Notes: a model not told the origin generated them from the letters alone. A stretch of 59,592 bases of DNA from an uncultured Brevundimonas sp. (GCF_937863155.1 NZ_CALMFB010000073.1:1-59592); one strand, 5' to 3'. Shown: positions 11,589 to 20,171, numbered from the stretch's first letter. Numbers and translations are program-made.

Positions 11589-12743
11589 ATGACCGCGACC
11601 CCGCCCGACACCTCTGTCCCCGGCCCTCCAGCCGATCTGAAGCCGTTGACGGCGCTGCGGTTCATGGCCGCCGCCTGGGTGGTGCTGTACACCTTCTGGC
11701 CCAATTTGGACGTGGGGTTCACGCCCCATCTGGCGGCCAAGGGCTATCTGGGCGTCGAACTGTTCTTCGTCCTGTCGGGCTTCATCCTGAGCCACGTCTA
11801 TCTGCAGGCGGTGGGCGAAAAGCGGTATCGCTACGGCGGCTTCCTGTGGGCGCGGATCGCGCGGGTCTATCCGCTGCATCTGGCCACCCTGGTCGGCGTC
11901 GGCGCCCTGGGTGTCGCGGCCGTGGCCGCGGGCATGAGCATCGACGGCAATATCCTGAGCTGGGAGACGCTTCCGGCCAATCTGCTGATGATCCACGCCT
12001 GGGGCGTCACCAACGCCGCCGGCTGGAACCATCCGTCCTGGTCGATCTCGGCCGAATGGTTCGCCTATCTGACCTTTCCGGTCTTCGCCTTCGTGGCCTG
12101 GCGGCTGCGGTCGCGGCCGGTGTCGGCGGCCGTGGGGGCCGGCGCCCTGTTGTGCGCGACCTATCTGGTGTTCGAGCGGGTCGCGGGCTTTTCCCTGACC
12201 CAGGCGACCTTCCATTGGGGCGCGCTGCGGATCGTGCCGTGCTTCGCCTATGGCTGCGCCTTCTATCTGGTGCATCGCAGCGGCGGGGTGCGCCATGGCG
12301 GCCTGGTCGCGGCGGGCGCGGCCCTGGGCATGATCGCCTCGGCCTCGCTGATGGCCTGGGACGGGATCACCGTGCTGTTCGGCGGCCTGATGATCCTGGG
12401 GCTGGGGTCTGTGGCCAATGCGCGGGCGGGCGTCATGGCCTCTGGCCCCGCCGTCTATCTGGGCGAGATTTCCTACGCCCTCTACATGGTCTGTGCGCCT
12501 TGGCAGCTGCTGGCGGTGAATCTGGCGGCCAAGGCGACGGGCGCGGCGGACAAGGCGTTGCCCCTGTGGGCCTGGGCGGCGGTGATCGCGGGCCTGCCTG
12601 TGGCGGCCATGGTGGCGCATCATCTGGTGGAGCGCCCGGCGCGGACCTGGCTGCGGCGGCTTGCCGACAGGCGCGCCGGTGCGGCGAATTCGCGCACGAA
12701 TTCGCCTGAAAGGGTTCTTCAACCCGGCGAAACTATCGTCTAA
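11589..12743 (+). CDS. Acyltransferase 3 family protein (OafA/YrhL type)
   Basis: Multi-span inner-membrane acyltransferase that would O-acylate a surface sugar or lipid. 384 residues; begins LKPLTALRFMAAAWVVLYTFW, followed by the family landmark LGVELFFVLSGFILSHVY, then RRKRR-poor cytoplasmic loop FLWARIARVYPLHLATL. HPSWSISAEWFAYLTFP is the conserved WSLSxEwxfY block. About ten hydrophobic segments. The canonical catalytic His before the FF motif is not clearly seen in its usual place (YTFWPNLDVGF). Substrate unknown. Confidence 0.88.
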   Translation: MTATPPDTSVPGPPADLKPLTALRFMAAAWVVLYTFWPNLDVGFTPHLAAKGYLGVELFFVLSGFILSHVYLQAVGEKRYRYGGFLWARIARVYPLHLATLVGVGALGVAAVAAGMSIDGNILSWETLPANLLMIHAWGVTNAAGWNHPSWSISAEWFAYLTFPVFAFVAWRLRSRPVSAAVGAGALLCATYLVFERVAGFSLTQATFHWGALRIVPCFAYGCAFYLVHRSGGVRHGGLVAAGAALGMIASASLMAWDGITVLFGGLMILGLGSVANARAGVMASGPAVYLGEISYALYMVCAPWQLLAVNLAAKATGAADKALPLWAWAAVIAGLPVAAMVAHHLVERPARTWLRRLADRRAGAANSRTNSPERVLQPGETIV

Positions 12744-12779
12744 GGCTGGCTTCGGGCGTAACAGTCGGAAACAAACCGG

Positions 12780-13301
12780 ATGATGAAACGGCTTTCGGCC
12801 GCAGTGGTTGCGGCGACCCTCGGCTTTTTCGCCCTCGGCGCCCCCACGGCTCAGGCTGACCAGCCGTACTGGCAGTGCGTGACCTTCGCGCGCATGCTGT
12901 CGGGCATCAACATCTTCGGCGACGCCTGGACCTGGTGGCGTCAGGCGGTCGACAAATTCCGCACCGGCGATGCCCCCGAAACCGGCTCGGTCCTGGTGTT
13001 CCAGCCGCATGGCGCCATGACCCGCGGCCACGTCGCCGTGGTTTCCGACATCCTGACCGACCGCGTGATCCGCGTGACCCACGCCAACTGGGGCGGCAGC
13101 CGCGGCCGGGTCGAGGAGAACGTCACCGTGGTCGACGTCTCGGGCCAGGGCGACTGGTCCCGCGTCAAGGTCTGGTACAACCCCATCCGCGACCTGGGCA
13201 CGACCGTCTATCCGACCTATGGCTTCATCTACAAGGAAGCCGGCGCGGCCCTGAACGCCGGAACCCGCGTGGCCCAGGCCGGCGCCTCGGGCGCGCAATA
13301 A
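12780..13301 (+). CDS. Secreted CHAP-domain protein
   Basis: 173 residues with a signal peptide (MMKRLSAAVVAATLGFFALGAPTAQA, cleavage after AQA). The mature part is a CHAP amidase/peptidase fold: YWQCVTFARML carries the nucleophile Cys, and GHVAVVSDI plus VIRVTHANWGG carry the catalytic His and following strand. Such proteins cleave peptidoglycan peptides or act in cell separation. It is monocistronic between the acyltransferase and kynA. Confidence 0.87.
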   Translation: MMKRLSAAVVAATLGFFALGAPTAQADQPYWQCVTFARMLSGINIFGDAWTWWRQAVDKFRTGDAPETGSVLVFQPHGAMTRGHVAVVSDILTDRVIRVTHANWGGSRGRVEENVTVVDVSGQGDWSRVKVWYNPIRDLGTTVYPTYGFIYKEAGAALNAGTRVAQAGASGAQ

Positions 13302-13358
13302 GCCCCATCGCGATCCTCCAAGGTTGAGCCGCCGCCCCGTCCGCGCGATAGGGAGGGC

Positions 13359-14162
13359 ATGAGCGACACCGCCCCCTCCGACATGACCTATGCCGGCTAT
13401 CTGACGCTGGACACCCTGCTGGAAGCCCAGCATCCGATCTCGGACCAGCATGATGAAATGCTGTTCGTCATCATCCACCAGACCAAGGAACTGTGGCTGA
13501 AGCAGATCCTGCACGAGGTGGCGCTGGCCCAGTCGCTGGTGCGGGCGGGCGATCTGGTTCCGGCCTACAAGAGCCTGGCGCGCGTCAGCCGTATCCAGTC
13601 GGTGATGACCCAGAGCTGGGACATCCTGGCCACCATGACCCCGGCCGACTATCTGAGCTTCCGAGGCGTTCTGGGCGGCTCGTCCGGGTTCCAGAGCGAC
13701 CAGTTCCGCCGTTTCGAGGCCATGCTGGGCCTGAAGGACGCCCGCTTCCTGCGCTATCATGAAGGACGCCCGCAAGCCCATGCGGCGCTGAAGGCGGCGC
13801 TGGCGGCGCCCAGCCTGTATGACGACGCCCTGGCGCAATTGGCCATCGCCGGCCTGCCCATCCCGGTCGAGGTGCTGAACCGCGACGTCAGCCAGCCCTA
13901 TGAGGCGTCGCAGGCGGTCGAGGACGCCTGGCTGACCGTCTATCGCGACCCCGTGACCTGGTGGCCGCTTTATCAGCTGGCCGAGAAGCTGGTGGATCTG
14001 GACGACGCCCTTCTGACCTGGCGGCACAAGCATGTGGTGACGGTCGAGCGGATCATCGGCCGCAAGCGCGGCACCGGCGGCACCGATGGGGTCGGCTATC
14101 TGACCGAAACCCTGAAGCGGCGCTGCTTCCCCGAGCTGTGGTCGCTGCGCACGGCGCTGTGA
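13359..14162 (+). CDS. kynA: Tryptophan 2,3-dioxygenase
   Basis: Haem enzyme opening the indole ring of L-tryptophan, first step of the kynurenine pathway. 267 residues, matching bacterial TDOs. MTYAGYLTLDTLLEAQHPISDQHDEMLFVIIHQTKELWLKQ includes the substrate-contacting HDEMLFIxxHQ block; FRGVLGGSSGFQSDQFRRFE and the C-terminal RHKHVVTVERIIGRKRGTGGTDGVGYL hold the proximal haem His and the GTGGT loop. No other kynurenine genes are in the window. Confidence 0.97.
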   Translation: MSDTAPSDMTYAGYLTLDTLLEAQHPISDQHDEMLFVIIHQTKELWLKQILHEVALAQSLVRAGDLVPAYKSLARVSRIQSVMTQSWDILATMTPADYLSFRGVLGGSSGFQSDQFRRFEAMLGLKDARFLRYHEGRPQAHAALKAALAAPSLYDDALAQLAIAGLPIPVEVLNRDVSQPYEASQAVEDAWLTVYRDPVTWWPLYQLAEKLVDLDDALLTWRHKHVVTVERIIGRKRGTGGTDGVGYLTETLKRRCFPELWSLRTAL

Positions 14163-14227
14163 CGGGCTGAAACCAAACCGCACGACAGGGGGTTAGGCAG
14201 GCGGCCATTTCCAAGAGGAGCCGCCCG

Positions 14228-14713
14228 ATGACCAGCCCCAACGCCCACGACATCAAGGTCCTGAACGGTCTGATCGAGACCACTCTGGACAGCGCCGACG
14301 GCTATCGCGAGGCCGCCGCCGAGACCGAGAACGCCGCCTATCGCGGCCTGTTCGAACAGCGCAGCTTCGAGCGCCGCCGCGTGGCCGACGACCTGCAGGG
14401 CACGGTGCGCACCCTGGGCGGCGAGCCCGAGGATGACGGTTCGATCCTGGCCAAGGCCCACCGCGCCTTTCTGGACATCAAGCACGCCCTGCTGCGCGAC
14501 GAACAGGCGGTGGTGAATACGGTCGAACAGGGCGAGGATTTCATCAAGGCGCGCTTTGAAAAGGCGCTGGAAGACAGCGACGTCTCGGCCACCACCCGCG
14601 AAACCATCCGCCGCGCCTATGGAACCGTCCGCGAGGGCCACGACCAGATGCGCGACCTGAAGCACAGCCGTGAAGGACGCGCCGACGCCGACGGGCGGCT
14701 GTATCCGAACTGA
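14228..14713 (+). CDS. PA2169 family four-helix-bundle protein (DUF2383)
   Basis: 161 residues, predicted ferritin-like four-helix bundle of the DUF2383/PA2169 family. VLNGLIETTLDSADGYREAAAE, RGLFEQRSFERRRVADDLQ, the DDGSILAKAHRAFLDIK block and ETIRRAYGTVREGHDQMRDLK match the family pattern. Function unknown; members are often stress-induced. A good ribosome site (AAGAGGAG) precedes the ATG. It is the last chromosomal gene before the ICE junction. Confidence 0.88.
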   Translation: MTSPNAHDIKVLNGLIETTLDSADGYREAAAETENAAYRGLFEQRSFERRRVADDLQGTVRTLGGEPEDDGSILAKAHRAFLDIKHALLRDEQAVVNTVEQGEDFIKARFEKALEDSDVSATTRETIRRAYGTVREGHDQMRDLKHSREGRADADGRLYPN

Positions 14714-14715
14714 TC

Positions 14716-14731
14716 CGCCCCGGCCGGGGCG
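14716..14731. terminator. GC palindrome between PA2169 gene and tRNA 3' end
   Basis: CGCCCCGGCCGGGGCG is a perfect 16-base palindrome starting 3 bases after the PA2169 stop and ending right before the tRNA CCA. It could fold as a compact hairpin but has no T-run, so factor-independent termination is uncertain. Confidence 0.4.
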
Positions 14732-14786
14732 TGGTGCGAGCGGCGGGGGTCGAACCCGCATGACCGAAGTCGACGGATTTTAAGTC
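14732..14786 (-). tRNA. 3' fragment of tRNA-Leu(UAA): left attachment site of the ICE
   Basis: On the reverse strand this reads from the anticodon loop CTTAAAA (anticodon TAA) through the 3' anticodon stem TCCGT, a class II variable arm CGACTTCGGTC, the T arm GCGGG-TTCGACC-CCCGC, the acceptor strand CGCTCGC and ACCA. The 5' half is missing: the anticodon stem partner ACGGA is replaced by TGTGA at 14785-14789 and what follows does not fold. A cut in the anticodon loop is a standard tyrosine-integrase target. The matching intact tRNA should lie at the other end of the element, right of the window. Confidence 0.87.
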
Positions 14787-14844
14787 ACACACGCCAGCAT
14801 CAAACCACTGATACTTAAATACAATCTATCACAAAGAAGGCGAG

Positions 14845-14865
14845 TGTGTAAGGATTTGTGTAAGG
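14845..14865 (+). repeat. Direct repeats TGTGTAAGG beside the attachment site
   Basis: TGTGTAAGG occurs at 14845-14853 and again at 14857-14865, a 12-base period, 60-80 bases inside the ICE. A related GGCGAGTGTG lies just before, roughly the inverse of CACACACGCC at 14787-14796. Short spaced repeats at this distance are what integrase arm-type or excisionase sites look like. The 148-base gap 14787-14934 shows no gene. Confidence 0.4.
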
Positions 14866-14934
14866 CGGCAGCCCCCACAGGCAAGGCCTAAGATCGCTGT
14901 ATGCGTCCGGTTGTAGAGCGTCCTCGTGCGATTT

Positions 14935-15480
14935 CTAAGCGGAGAGACGCGCAGGCAAGTCTATTTCCGGTTCCTGTGAGCCAACCCGGAATCGATATCC
15001 CACCTGTCGCCCCATCAATGCGTCGAGAACGTTGACGGCGAGGCCCGCTGCCGTCTCGAAACGCACGGGTTTATCGACGATGCGGGGGACGACTTCGGCG
15101 AACTCCTGCACATGACTGATGTAGCTGTTTCGATGGTTGATCTTGAGATCGTTGACCGCTCCCCGATACGCCTTGACCTGCTTCTTCAGCTCCTCGGCCC
15201 TCTTCGCTTCCAACCCCTCACGGTTCATAGCCGCCAAAGCGTTTGGGAACGACCGTGACCCCGATCCGTCGTCGTCCAGAGCTGTAAGCCGCGCGACAAT
15301 GTCGCGCGTCCCGCTCTCCAGCAGAACCAGGTCGAGCACGAGGTCTTCCCGCGACATCTTCGCCAGATTGAGCAGGCGTTGCTTTTCGCGGTGGGCCAGG
15401 ATCGTGAGGAGCAGATAGAGGATGTCGCCCTTGAGACCTTCGAGCAGATCCTCCGCCGCCGTGTAGCGCTTCTTAGACAT
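14935..15480 (-). CDS. Hypothetical protein with HEPN-like RNxxxxH motif
   Basis: 181 residues, mostly helical, not matched to a named family. Residues 117-123 read RNSYISH inside DLKINHRNSYISHV. This resembles the Rx4-6H helix of HEPN ribonucleases (compare the common RNxIAH), following a charged helix (EELKKQVKAYRGAVNDLK). That makes an HEPN-type RNase or RNase-like effector plausible but unproven. It overlaps the end of the upstream 158-residue gene by 8 bases, so the pair is an operon. First gene inside the ICE. Confidence 0.72.
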   Translation of the reverse strand: MSKKRYTAAEDLLEGLKGDILYLLLTILAHREKQRLLNLAKMSREDLVLDLVLLESGTRDIVARLTALDDDGSGSRSFPNALAAMNREGLEAKRAEELKKQVKAYRGAVNDLKINHRNSYISHVQEFAEVVPRIVDKPVRFETAAGLAVNVLDALMGRQVGYRFRVGSQEPEIDLPARLSA

Positions 15481-15949
15481 TCAGGGTGTGCTCGGAGAGG
15501 GTCTCCCCTGCGGACACCAGCTTGAGGATCCAGTTTCCGTAAATCCGCAACATGCCCGTTGGGTTGTCCGGCGTCGCTTCGCCGGTCTCAAGCGCGACAT
15601 ACAGGCGGGGGAACGGATCAGTCTGCTCGATGACGAGGAAGGGCTTGTTCCCTCCGTCGAAGACGAGCGCGCCATGCGCCACCGCCTCCCGTCGCTCGGT
15701 TTTCGCGGTTCGGGTGATCACAAGCTCTGCATCGACAGCGTAGCACTCGCGCGGAAGTTCATGGTTCTGAAGATATCCAGGTGAGGTCGCCTGCCCCTTA
15801 ACCTGTCCCAGAACGACGGCCGTCAGCCGGTCTCCGGCCTTAACCGTCAGGGCATAGAGGGGCGGATCGAAATCACCCACCTGGAATGCGGACCCTGGCT
15901 TCAGTCCGGCGACATCGACAGGGGCAGGAAAGCCGACAACCTTCACCAT
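15473..15949 (-). CDS. Hypothetical protein, beta-rich, operon partner of the HEPN-like gene
   Basis: 158 residues. I choose the ATG at 15949 (MVKVVGFPAPVD) because GGAGAG lies 7 bases before it; an upstream GTG at 15964 lies over that ribosome site. Alternating hydrophobic pattern (AFQVGDFDPPLYALTVKAGDRLTAVVLGQV, KPFLVIEQTDPFPRLYVALE) suggests mainly beta-strands. No family recognised, no signal peptide. Coupled to the 181-residue gene by overlap, so it may be that protein's partner, for example an inhibitor or sensor; this is only inference from position. Confidence 0.68.
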   Translation of the reverse strand: MVKVVGFPAPVDVAGLKPGSAFQVGDFDPPLYALTVKAGDRLTAVVLGQVKGQATSPGYLQNHELPRECYAVDAELVITRTAKTERREAVAHGALVFDGGNKPFLVIEQTDPFPRLYVALETGEATPDNPTGMLRIYGNWILKLVSAGETLSEHTLNV

Positions 15950-16113
15950 GAACATTCTCTCCACTGTTGTGGAGCTTGAGATGGGAAGCCCTATCTGCGC
16001 ACGCCAGCGCCTGAAGCCGCTATCTCAAGTTTTGTCAGAAACCGTCAAGCTTCAATCGGGCATTGCGCTATCGCAGGCTGATTGGTGAAATCGTTTCGAG
16101 TTGGGAGGTGCGC

Positions 16114-17175
16114 GTGATCAAGTGGGGAGACAGTCGACGGGATCACGATCCGATCCTTGCCATATGGCCGAGCTATCGCCCGCTGCATAAGCGTTGGTTC
16201 ATGGTTGAACTGGTCGAGACTGACGATGGCGGCGTGCGCTGGCGAGACCGCCGCATCCCTTCGGAGGAAGGGTGGGTGAAGATGGACTTGCATCCAGATC
16301 GAGACACCGCTGTCTCCGTAGCCGAAGCCTTGAACCCATCCCTGACGGCGGCGCTCGCCGCGAGGCGGATGGACGCAACAGAGAAGACCTCTCTCACCTT
16401 GAAGGTCCGCAAGGCGCTTCAGTCGCGGCAACGTCTGGCGGACGAGGAAGCCCTGATGCTTTCTGAGGCGGTCCGACGCCACGCGGACACGCCCCGGATC
16501 CCGATCGATCAAATCAAGCTGCACATTGAGGCCGAGCCCTATCGGGAGGCTCTGGCGCAAGAGCTGCAAACCTACCCCTATCTTTGGATGGCTCTTCTCG
16601 ATGGCCGCGGGCGGCAGGTCGTTCTGTATCGGAATGCCGACGACGTCTGGAGCAAGCCCTATCCCGCCGGAGAGAAGTCGGCTGAAAAAGCTATGCGCGC
16701 CCGGATCGCCAACGGGTTCAAGTTTCACCACGATCAGCACTGGGGTCAAGTAAAGGCCCGGATCCGCGCCGAACTCCTGCCGCGCGCCAATCAGCTTCTT
16801 CAACTGGCCAGCGTGCAACGCCTGCTCGCCGAGGCGCTGGCGCGTGGCGAGCGCGTTCTTGTCAGCAACGGGATCGTCTTCTGGTATGAGCCGGACGGCC
16901 AGCTTGGCTGGACGGTTAAGGCCACGACCAGCGACAAGGGAGAGGATGGCTCGACGCTTTGGCGCGAAGGCACAATCCTCTCGACCAACCACGGTCGCCT
17001 AGTGGTCCTTCCGTACGTCAAGGAGAACGGCGAGCACGTCAGGGGCCACACAAAGAACGGTCCCGGAGATGGTCGGGCTAAGCCCAGACATCGCGACCAT
17101 TTCGTCGAGATTCCGTTCCGCGAGCTCAGGGGCGATCTGATGATCGGCCTCTTCGGAGAGCTGCCTTACGAATAG
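16114..17175 (+). CDS. Hypothetical protein, ICE cargo
   Basis: 353 residues with GTG start at 16114 (VIKWGDSRRDHDPILAIW), chosen for GGGAGG five bases upstream; the longer TTG frame from 16063 lacks a ribosome site. Not recognised. The N-terminal third is beta-rich with Trp residues (FMVELVETDDGGVRWRDRRIP), the centre is charged helix (SRQRLADEEALMLSEAVRRH), and the C-terminus ends with HFVEIPFRELRGDLMIGLFGELPYE. Divergent from the two-gene operon on the left and followed after 74 bases by the 456-residue HEPN gene on the same strand. Confidence 0.68.
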   Translation: MIKWGDSRRDHDPILAIWPSYRPLHKRWFMVELVETDDGGVRWRDRRIPSEEGWVKMDLHPDRDTAVSVAEALNPSLTAALAARRMDATEKTSLTLKVRKALQSRQRLADEEALMLSEAVRRHADTPRIPIDQIKLHIEAEPYREALAQELQTYPYLWMALLDGRGRQVVLYRNADDVWSKPYPAGEKSAEKAMRARIANGFKFHHDQHWGQVKARIRAELLPRANQLLQLASVQRLLAEALARGERVLVSNGIVFWYEPDGQLGWTVKATTSDKGEDGSTLWREGTILSTNHGRLVVLPYVKENGEHVRGHTKNGPGDGRAKPRHRDHFVEIPFRELRGDLMIGLFGELPYE

Positions 17176-17249
17176 CCTCCGAACCCTCGGGCAGCGCGAC
17201 GAAGGTTCCCAGCCCCTCGACTGAACCAAACAACATTTCTGCAGGAACA

Positions 17250-18620
17250 ATGGACTCCAGCTTCGTAGACCTCGACATCCTCCTGACCAAGGTCCGCAAC
17301 CCGCAGTCTCGCGTCTACTTTCTGGACGCGGTGCGGGCCTACAAGGCTGGAGCGCTGCGCGCCTCGCTTACGGCGGCCTGGGTCGCCATCGCGTACGACC
17401 TGATTGCTAAATACCGCGAGCTCAGCGCAATGGGCGACGCCGCCGCGACCACCTTCCTGCAATCATGGGACAACGCGACCGCTATCAGCGACATCCGGCA
17501 GCTGCTGCAGCTCGAAGGGAAGATTCTGGAGGACGCCGCCAACAACACTCAGGCGATCAGCCAAATTGCAGGCCGGCAACTCGAACGCCTCCGCGAAGAC
17601 CGCCACCTCTGCGCTCATCCGGCTTTTTCCGCCGAAGCTCTGCTTTTCGAGCCTACGCCGGAGTTGGTCCGGATGCATCTCGTCAACGCCGTCGACCTTG
17701 TTTTGGGACACGAGGCCTTGCAAGGACGCGCCATCTTTGAGGTCTTCGACGGCGACGTTCAGTCGGCGGGCTTTCCCAGGGATCACGCACGGATTCTCGA
17801 CTACGTCGAGCAGCGCTACCTCGCCCGGGTCCGCCCGCAAAACATTCGGAACTTCGGAACCGTGCTGGCGAAGTCGTTGCTGAAAGGCGTCCCGGCTCAT
17901 CTCGTCGGCTTCCGCTCCAAGATCGAGTCCGCCTTGGTCGCCGTTCGCGATCGGGCGGCAGGCGCTTGGCCCGATGTCGTGCCTGCTATCGTCCGCCTGC
18001 TCGATACTCTCGACCCGGCTGATCGGCCCCGAGCCATCGCGTTCGTCGCGGCGTTCCCAGATTTCTGGCCCCGGCTGCAGGAGCCGACACGGACCGCTCT
18101 TCAGGAAACGGTCAACAACGCCAACGCCGCCAATCTGGCGGACCCGTTGATCCTCAAAGGCGTCGCCTTTGCTCAGTTCCAAGCGCCGATCGTCGCGCTG
18201 ATTGCCGGGCTCGACCGCGATGCCTTGGCTCAGGCTATCGCCGCCGCTCCTCTTCCGGAGCTATGGGCGCAGGCGGTGGAGATCTACGCCAGTTCCGGAA
18301 GCTTCCGCGGATCGGAAGCAAACTTCAGCGAGTACATTACGCCCTACGCGGGGACGCTCGATGCGGCGGCCCTGGACCAGTTGCTCGACGCGGTCGCCGG
18401 CAACGGCCAGAACTACGCGGCAGCGGGTACCAGCACCCTGCTCCTGAGCGTTGTCAGGAATGCTGGTGCGGGACGGCTTCCGTCAGTCGATGCTCGGAAC
18501 CGCTTCTATCAAATGCTTCTCAGGTCGCGCCGCCGAGAAGCCTTCGCCGAAATGACCGCTCTGTTCGAAGCGGATGGTTGGACGCCGCCCCCGGCCGCAC
18601 TCGATGATGACGAGGATTGA
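17250..18620 (+). CDS. Large protein with N-terminal HEPN domain
   Basis: 456 residues. Residues about 20-125 follow the HEPN pattern: YFLDAVRAYKAGALRASLTA, AWVAIAYDLIAKYREL, and then LREDRHLCAHPAF with R118 and H123, an exact Rx4H ribonuclease motif. The remaining 330 residues are helical repeats of unknown type, ending in an acidic tail (DDDED). HEPN RNases are typical effectors of toxin-antitoxin and anti-phage systems. The gene is clustered with three unknown genes at the ICE end, a common location for defence cargo. No target can be inferred. Confidence 0.75.
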   Translation: MDSSFVDLDILLTKVRNPQSRVYFLDAVRAYKAGALRASLTAAWVAIAYDLIAKYRELSAMGDAAATTFLQSWDNATAISDIRQLLQLEGKILEDAANNTQAISQIAGRQLERLREDRHLCAHPAFSAEALLFEPTPELVRMHLVNAVDLVLGHEALQGRAIFEVFDGDVQSAGFPRDHARILDYVEQRYLARVRPQNIRNFGTVLAKSLLKGVPAHLVGFRSKIESALVAVRDRAAGAWPDVVPAIVRLLDTLDPADRPRAIAFVAAFPDFWPRLQEPTRTALQETVNNANAANLADPLILKGVAFAQFQAPIVALIAGLDRDALAQAIAAAPLPELWAQAVEIYASSGSFRGSEANFSEYITPYAGTLDAAALDQLLDAVAGNGQNYAAAGTSTLLLSVVRNAGAGRLPSVDARNRFYQMLLRSRRREAFAEMTALFEADGWTPPPAALDDDED

Positions 18621-18626
18621 GCATCA

Positions 18627-19751
18627 TCAGGCGATCGGTCGATCGGCGCTTGTCTCGGGCAGCGGTGTTCGGGGGCGAGGCGGATTGAGCCTTGTTTGAA
18701 CCGGGCGGTCGAAGCCGTAGCGGAAAGCCGCAGCACCAAGGAAAGCCGCGATGAGCCCCGCCGTCCACACACCCCACCGGACGGCATCCGACCAGCCAGA
18801 CTGACCGAAGGCGTCAAATGCTCCAAACCAGACGATCCGGCTCACCTCATTGGTGAGGAACATGGCGAACGACATAAGTCCGAGGTGTTCGATCAGCCTC
18901 GATGGCCGCACGGTTGGCAAGGCTCCGGCCGCCCAGATCAGAACGGTCAGCAGGACCACCGAGACAAGAGCGAAGTGGCCGATGACTTGCGCCGCGACGA
19001 GACCTACGAAAGCGAGCAGACCGATGCGGCCAGCCCATATCGGCGTCGAATAGATGCGTGATCCAAAAAGAGCGGCGGCGACCCCAAGGAGGAACAGCGG
19101 AAGCGCTCGAATGAACCCGAACCTCAGAGGCAGGCGGTAGAGGGGCTCGCCGAGCCATGTCCGGCACGCCCAGTCTGTGGCAATCATCAACAAGCCGGCG
19201 CCGATCACCACGGTCCAAGGATCGAGCCGCCAGAGCAGGCGGCATATCCAGGGAAGTAGAAGGTAGCAGCCGAGAAGGGCGGATAGCGTCCAGGTCGGCG
19301 CGTTCCACCCCAGCCCGCCTGGAACTCCGTAGGCCTGAACCAGAAAGACCTGCGCCGGCAGCTGACCCCAATCGAACCACTGCGGATTGCTCGGGGCGAT
19401 CCCCAAAAGCCCGGCGAGGGCGATCAACAGCGCCAGCGCGCCGACGACCACCAGATGAGAGGGCGCGACGCGAAGAAGGCGCTGGCGGACATAGGCGTGT
19501 AGCGGGATTGCGCGGGCCGCGAAGCCGTCGCCGTAGATCCGGGCAAGGACGTACCCGGAGTCGATGATGAAGAAATTTGTCAGGAGATAGCCCCGGTCGA
19601 ACACCGGGTGGAACTGACCCAAAGGCGTCGGGGCCGCTTCGCGGAAGTGGTAAAGAATGATCAGCGAGCCGGCGACAAAGCGCAGGATATCGAGCCAACC
19701 ACCCCGCGAAATCCTGACGGGCTGCGGCCGTGCGTGCTCCGATGCAATCAT
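18627..19751 (-). CDS. Acyltransferase 3 family protein
   Basis: 374 residues with about ten hydrophobic segments. GGWLDILRFVAGSLIILYHFREAAP (conserved R and H pair of the acyltransferase 3 fold), YLLTNFFIIDSGYVLARIYG, and WNAPTWTLSALLGCYLLLPWI (the WSLSxE-like block with A/L replacing Glu) identify it. C-terminus cytoplasmic. The ATG at 19751 overlaps the upstream stop (ATGA); the frame extends much further 5' but that part lies inside other genes. Last gene of the metal operon; substrate and link to metals unknown. Confidence 0.83.
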   Translation of the reverse strand: MIASEHARPQPVRISRGGWLDILRFVAGSLIILYHFREAAPTPLGQFHPVFDRGYLLTNFFIIDSGYVLARIYGDGFAARAIPLHAYVRQRLLRVAPSHLVVVGALALLIALAGLLGIAPSNPQWFDWGQLPAQVFLVQAYGVPGGLGWNAPTWTLSALLGCYLLLPWICRLLWRLDPWTVVIGAGLLMIATDWACRTWLGEPLYRLPLRFGFIRALPLFLLGVAAALFGSRIYSTPIWAGRIGLLAFVGLVAAQVIGHFALVSVVLLTVLIWAAGALPTVRPSRLIEHLGLMSFAMFLTNEVSRIVWFGAFDAFGQSGWSDAVRWGVWTAGLIAAFLGAAAFRYGFDRPVQTRLNPPRPRTPLPETSADRPIA

Positions 19752-20167
19752 CAGGGTCGTGCCTGTCCGGCCGCTGCGGGGTGATCGTGATGACGTGGAG
19801 CGAACTGCAACTGATCTCGCGTCAGAACAAGAAGGCCGAACCCCAAGAGACATACAGCCGCCATGGCGGCGGTCATGACCCGTCCAGCCTGCCCCTTCCG
19901 CCCGAGACGATAGGTCATGATCGCCAGGAGCGACATGAGAACGCCGAAGGACACGAACACCGGGATGCGGTAGGTCGCCGCCAGCGGTACGGCGAGACAG
20001 AAGACGATCGCGCCGGCGACGAGGCTCGCGCCAATCGCGATCAGTGTGTCCTGCACCGGCCGGAACGGCTCTGGCCTCCCATATAGCTTGGACCGGCCGC
20101 GCCCCTTGTAGCGCCCTGGACGCCATCGAGGAGCCTTGCTCCGGATCGGGGATCGCTTGCCCCCCAT
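19751..20167 (-). CDS. Small membrane protein, unknown function
   Basis: 138 residues from ATG 20167 (MGGKRSPIRSKAPRWRPGRY). A basic Arg/Lys/Pro-rich N-terminus (about 40 residues) is followed by three hydrophobic segments (LIAIGASLVAGAIVFCLAVPLAA, PVFVSFGVLMSLLAIMTY, VMTAAMAAVCLLGFGLLVLT) and a His-containing tail (FAPRHHDHP) that might bind metal. It lies 4 bases after the DUF305 stop and overlaps the acyltransferase start, so it belongs to the operon. Not recognised. Confidence 0.72.
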   Translation of the reverse strand: MGGKRSPIRSKAPRWRPGRYKGRGRSKLYGRPEPFRPVQDTLIAIGASLVAGAIVFCLAVPLAATYRIPVFVSFGVLMSLLAIMTYRLGRKGQAGRVMTAAMAAVCLLGFGLLVLTRDQLQFAPRHHDHPAAAGQARP

Positions 20168-20171
20168 GGCT

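Noticed and set aside
11358-14183. 941-residue open frame on the - strand
   Set aside because: It runs antisense across the acyltransferase, CHAP and kynA genes, all clearly recognisable, and shows low-complexity His/Gly/Arg composition.
14735-14820. Complete tRNA-Leu gene
   Set aside because: The 5' side does not pair with the anticodon stem or acceptor; only the 3' half is present.
18627-20126. 499-residue version of the acyltransferase
   Set aside because: The extra 125 N-terminal residues are Arg-rich and overlap the upstream membrane protein gene; the ATGA junction at 19751 gives a better start.
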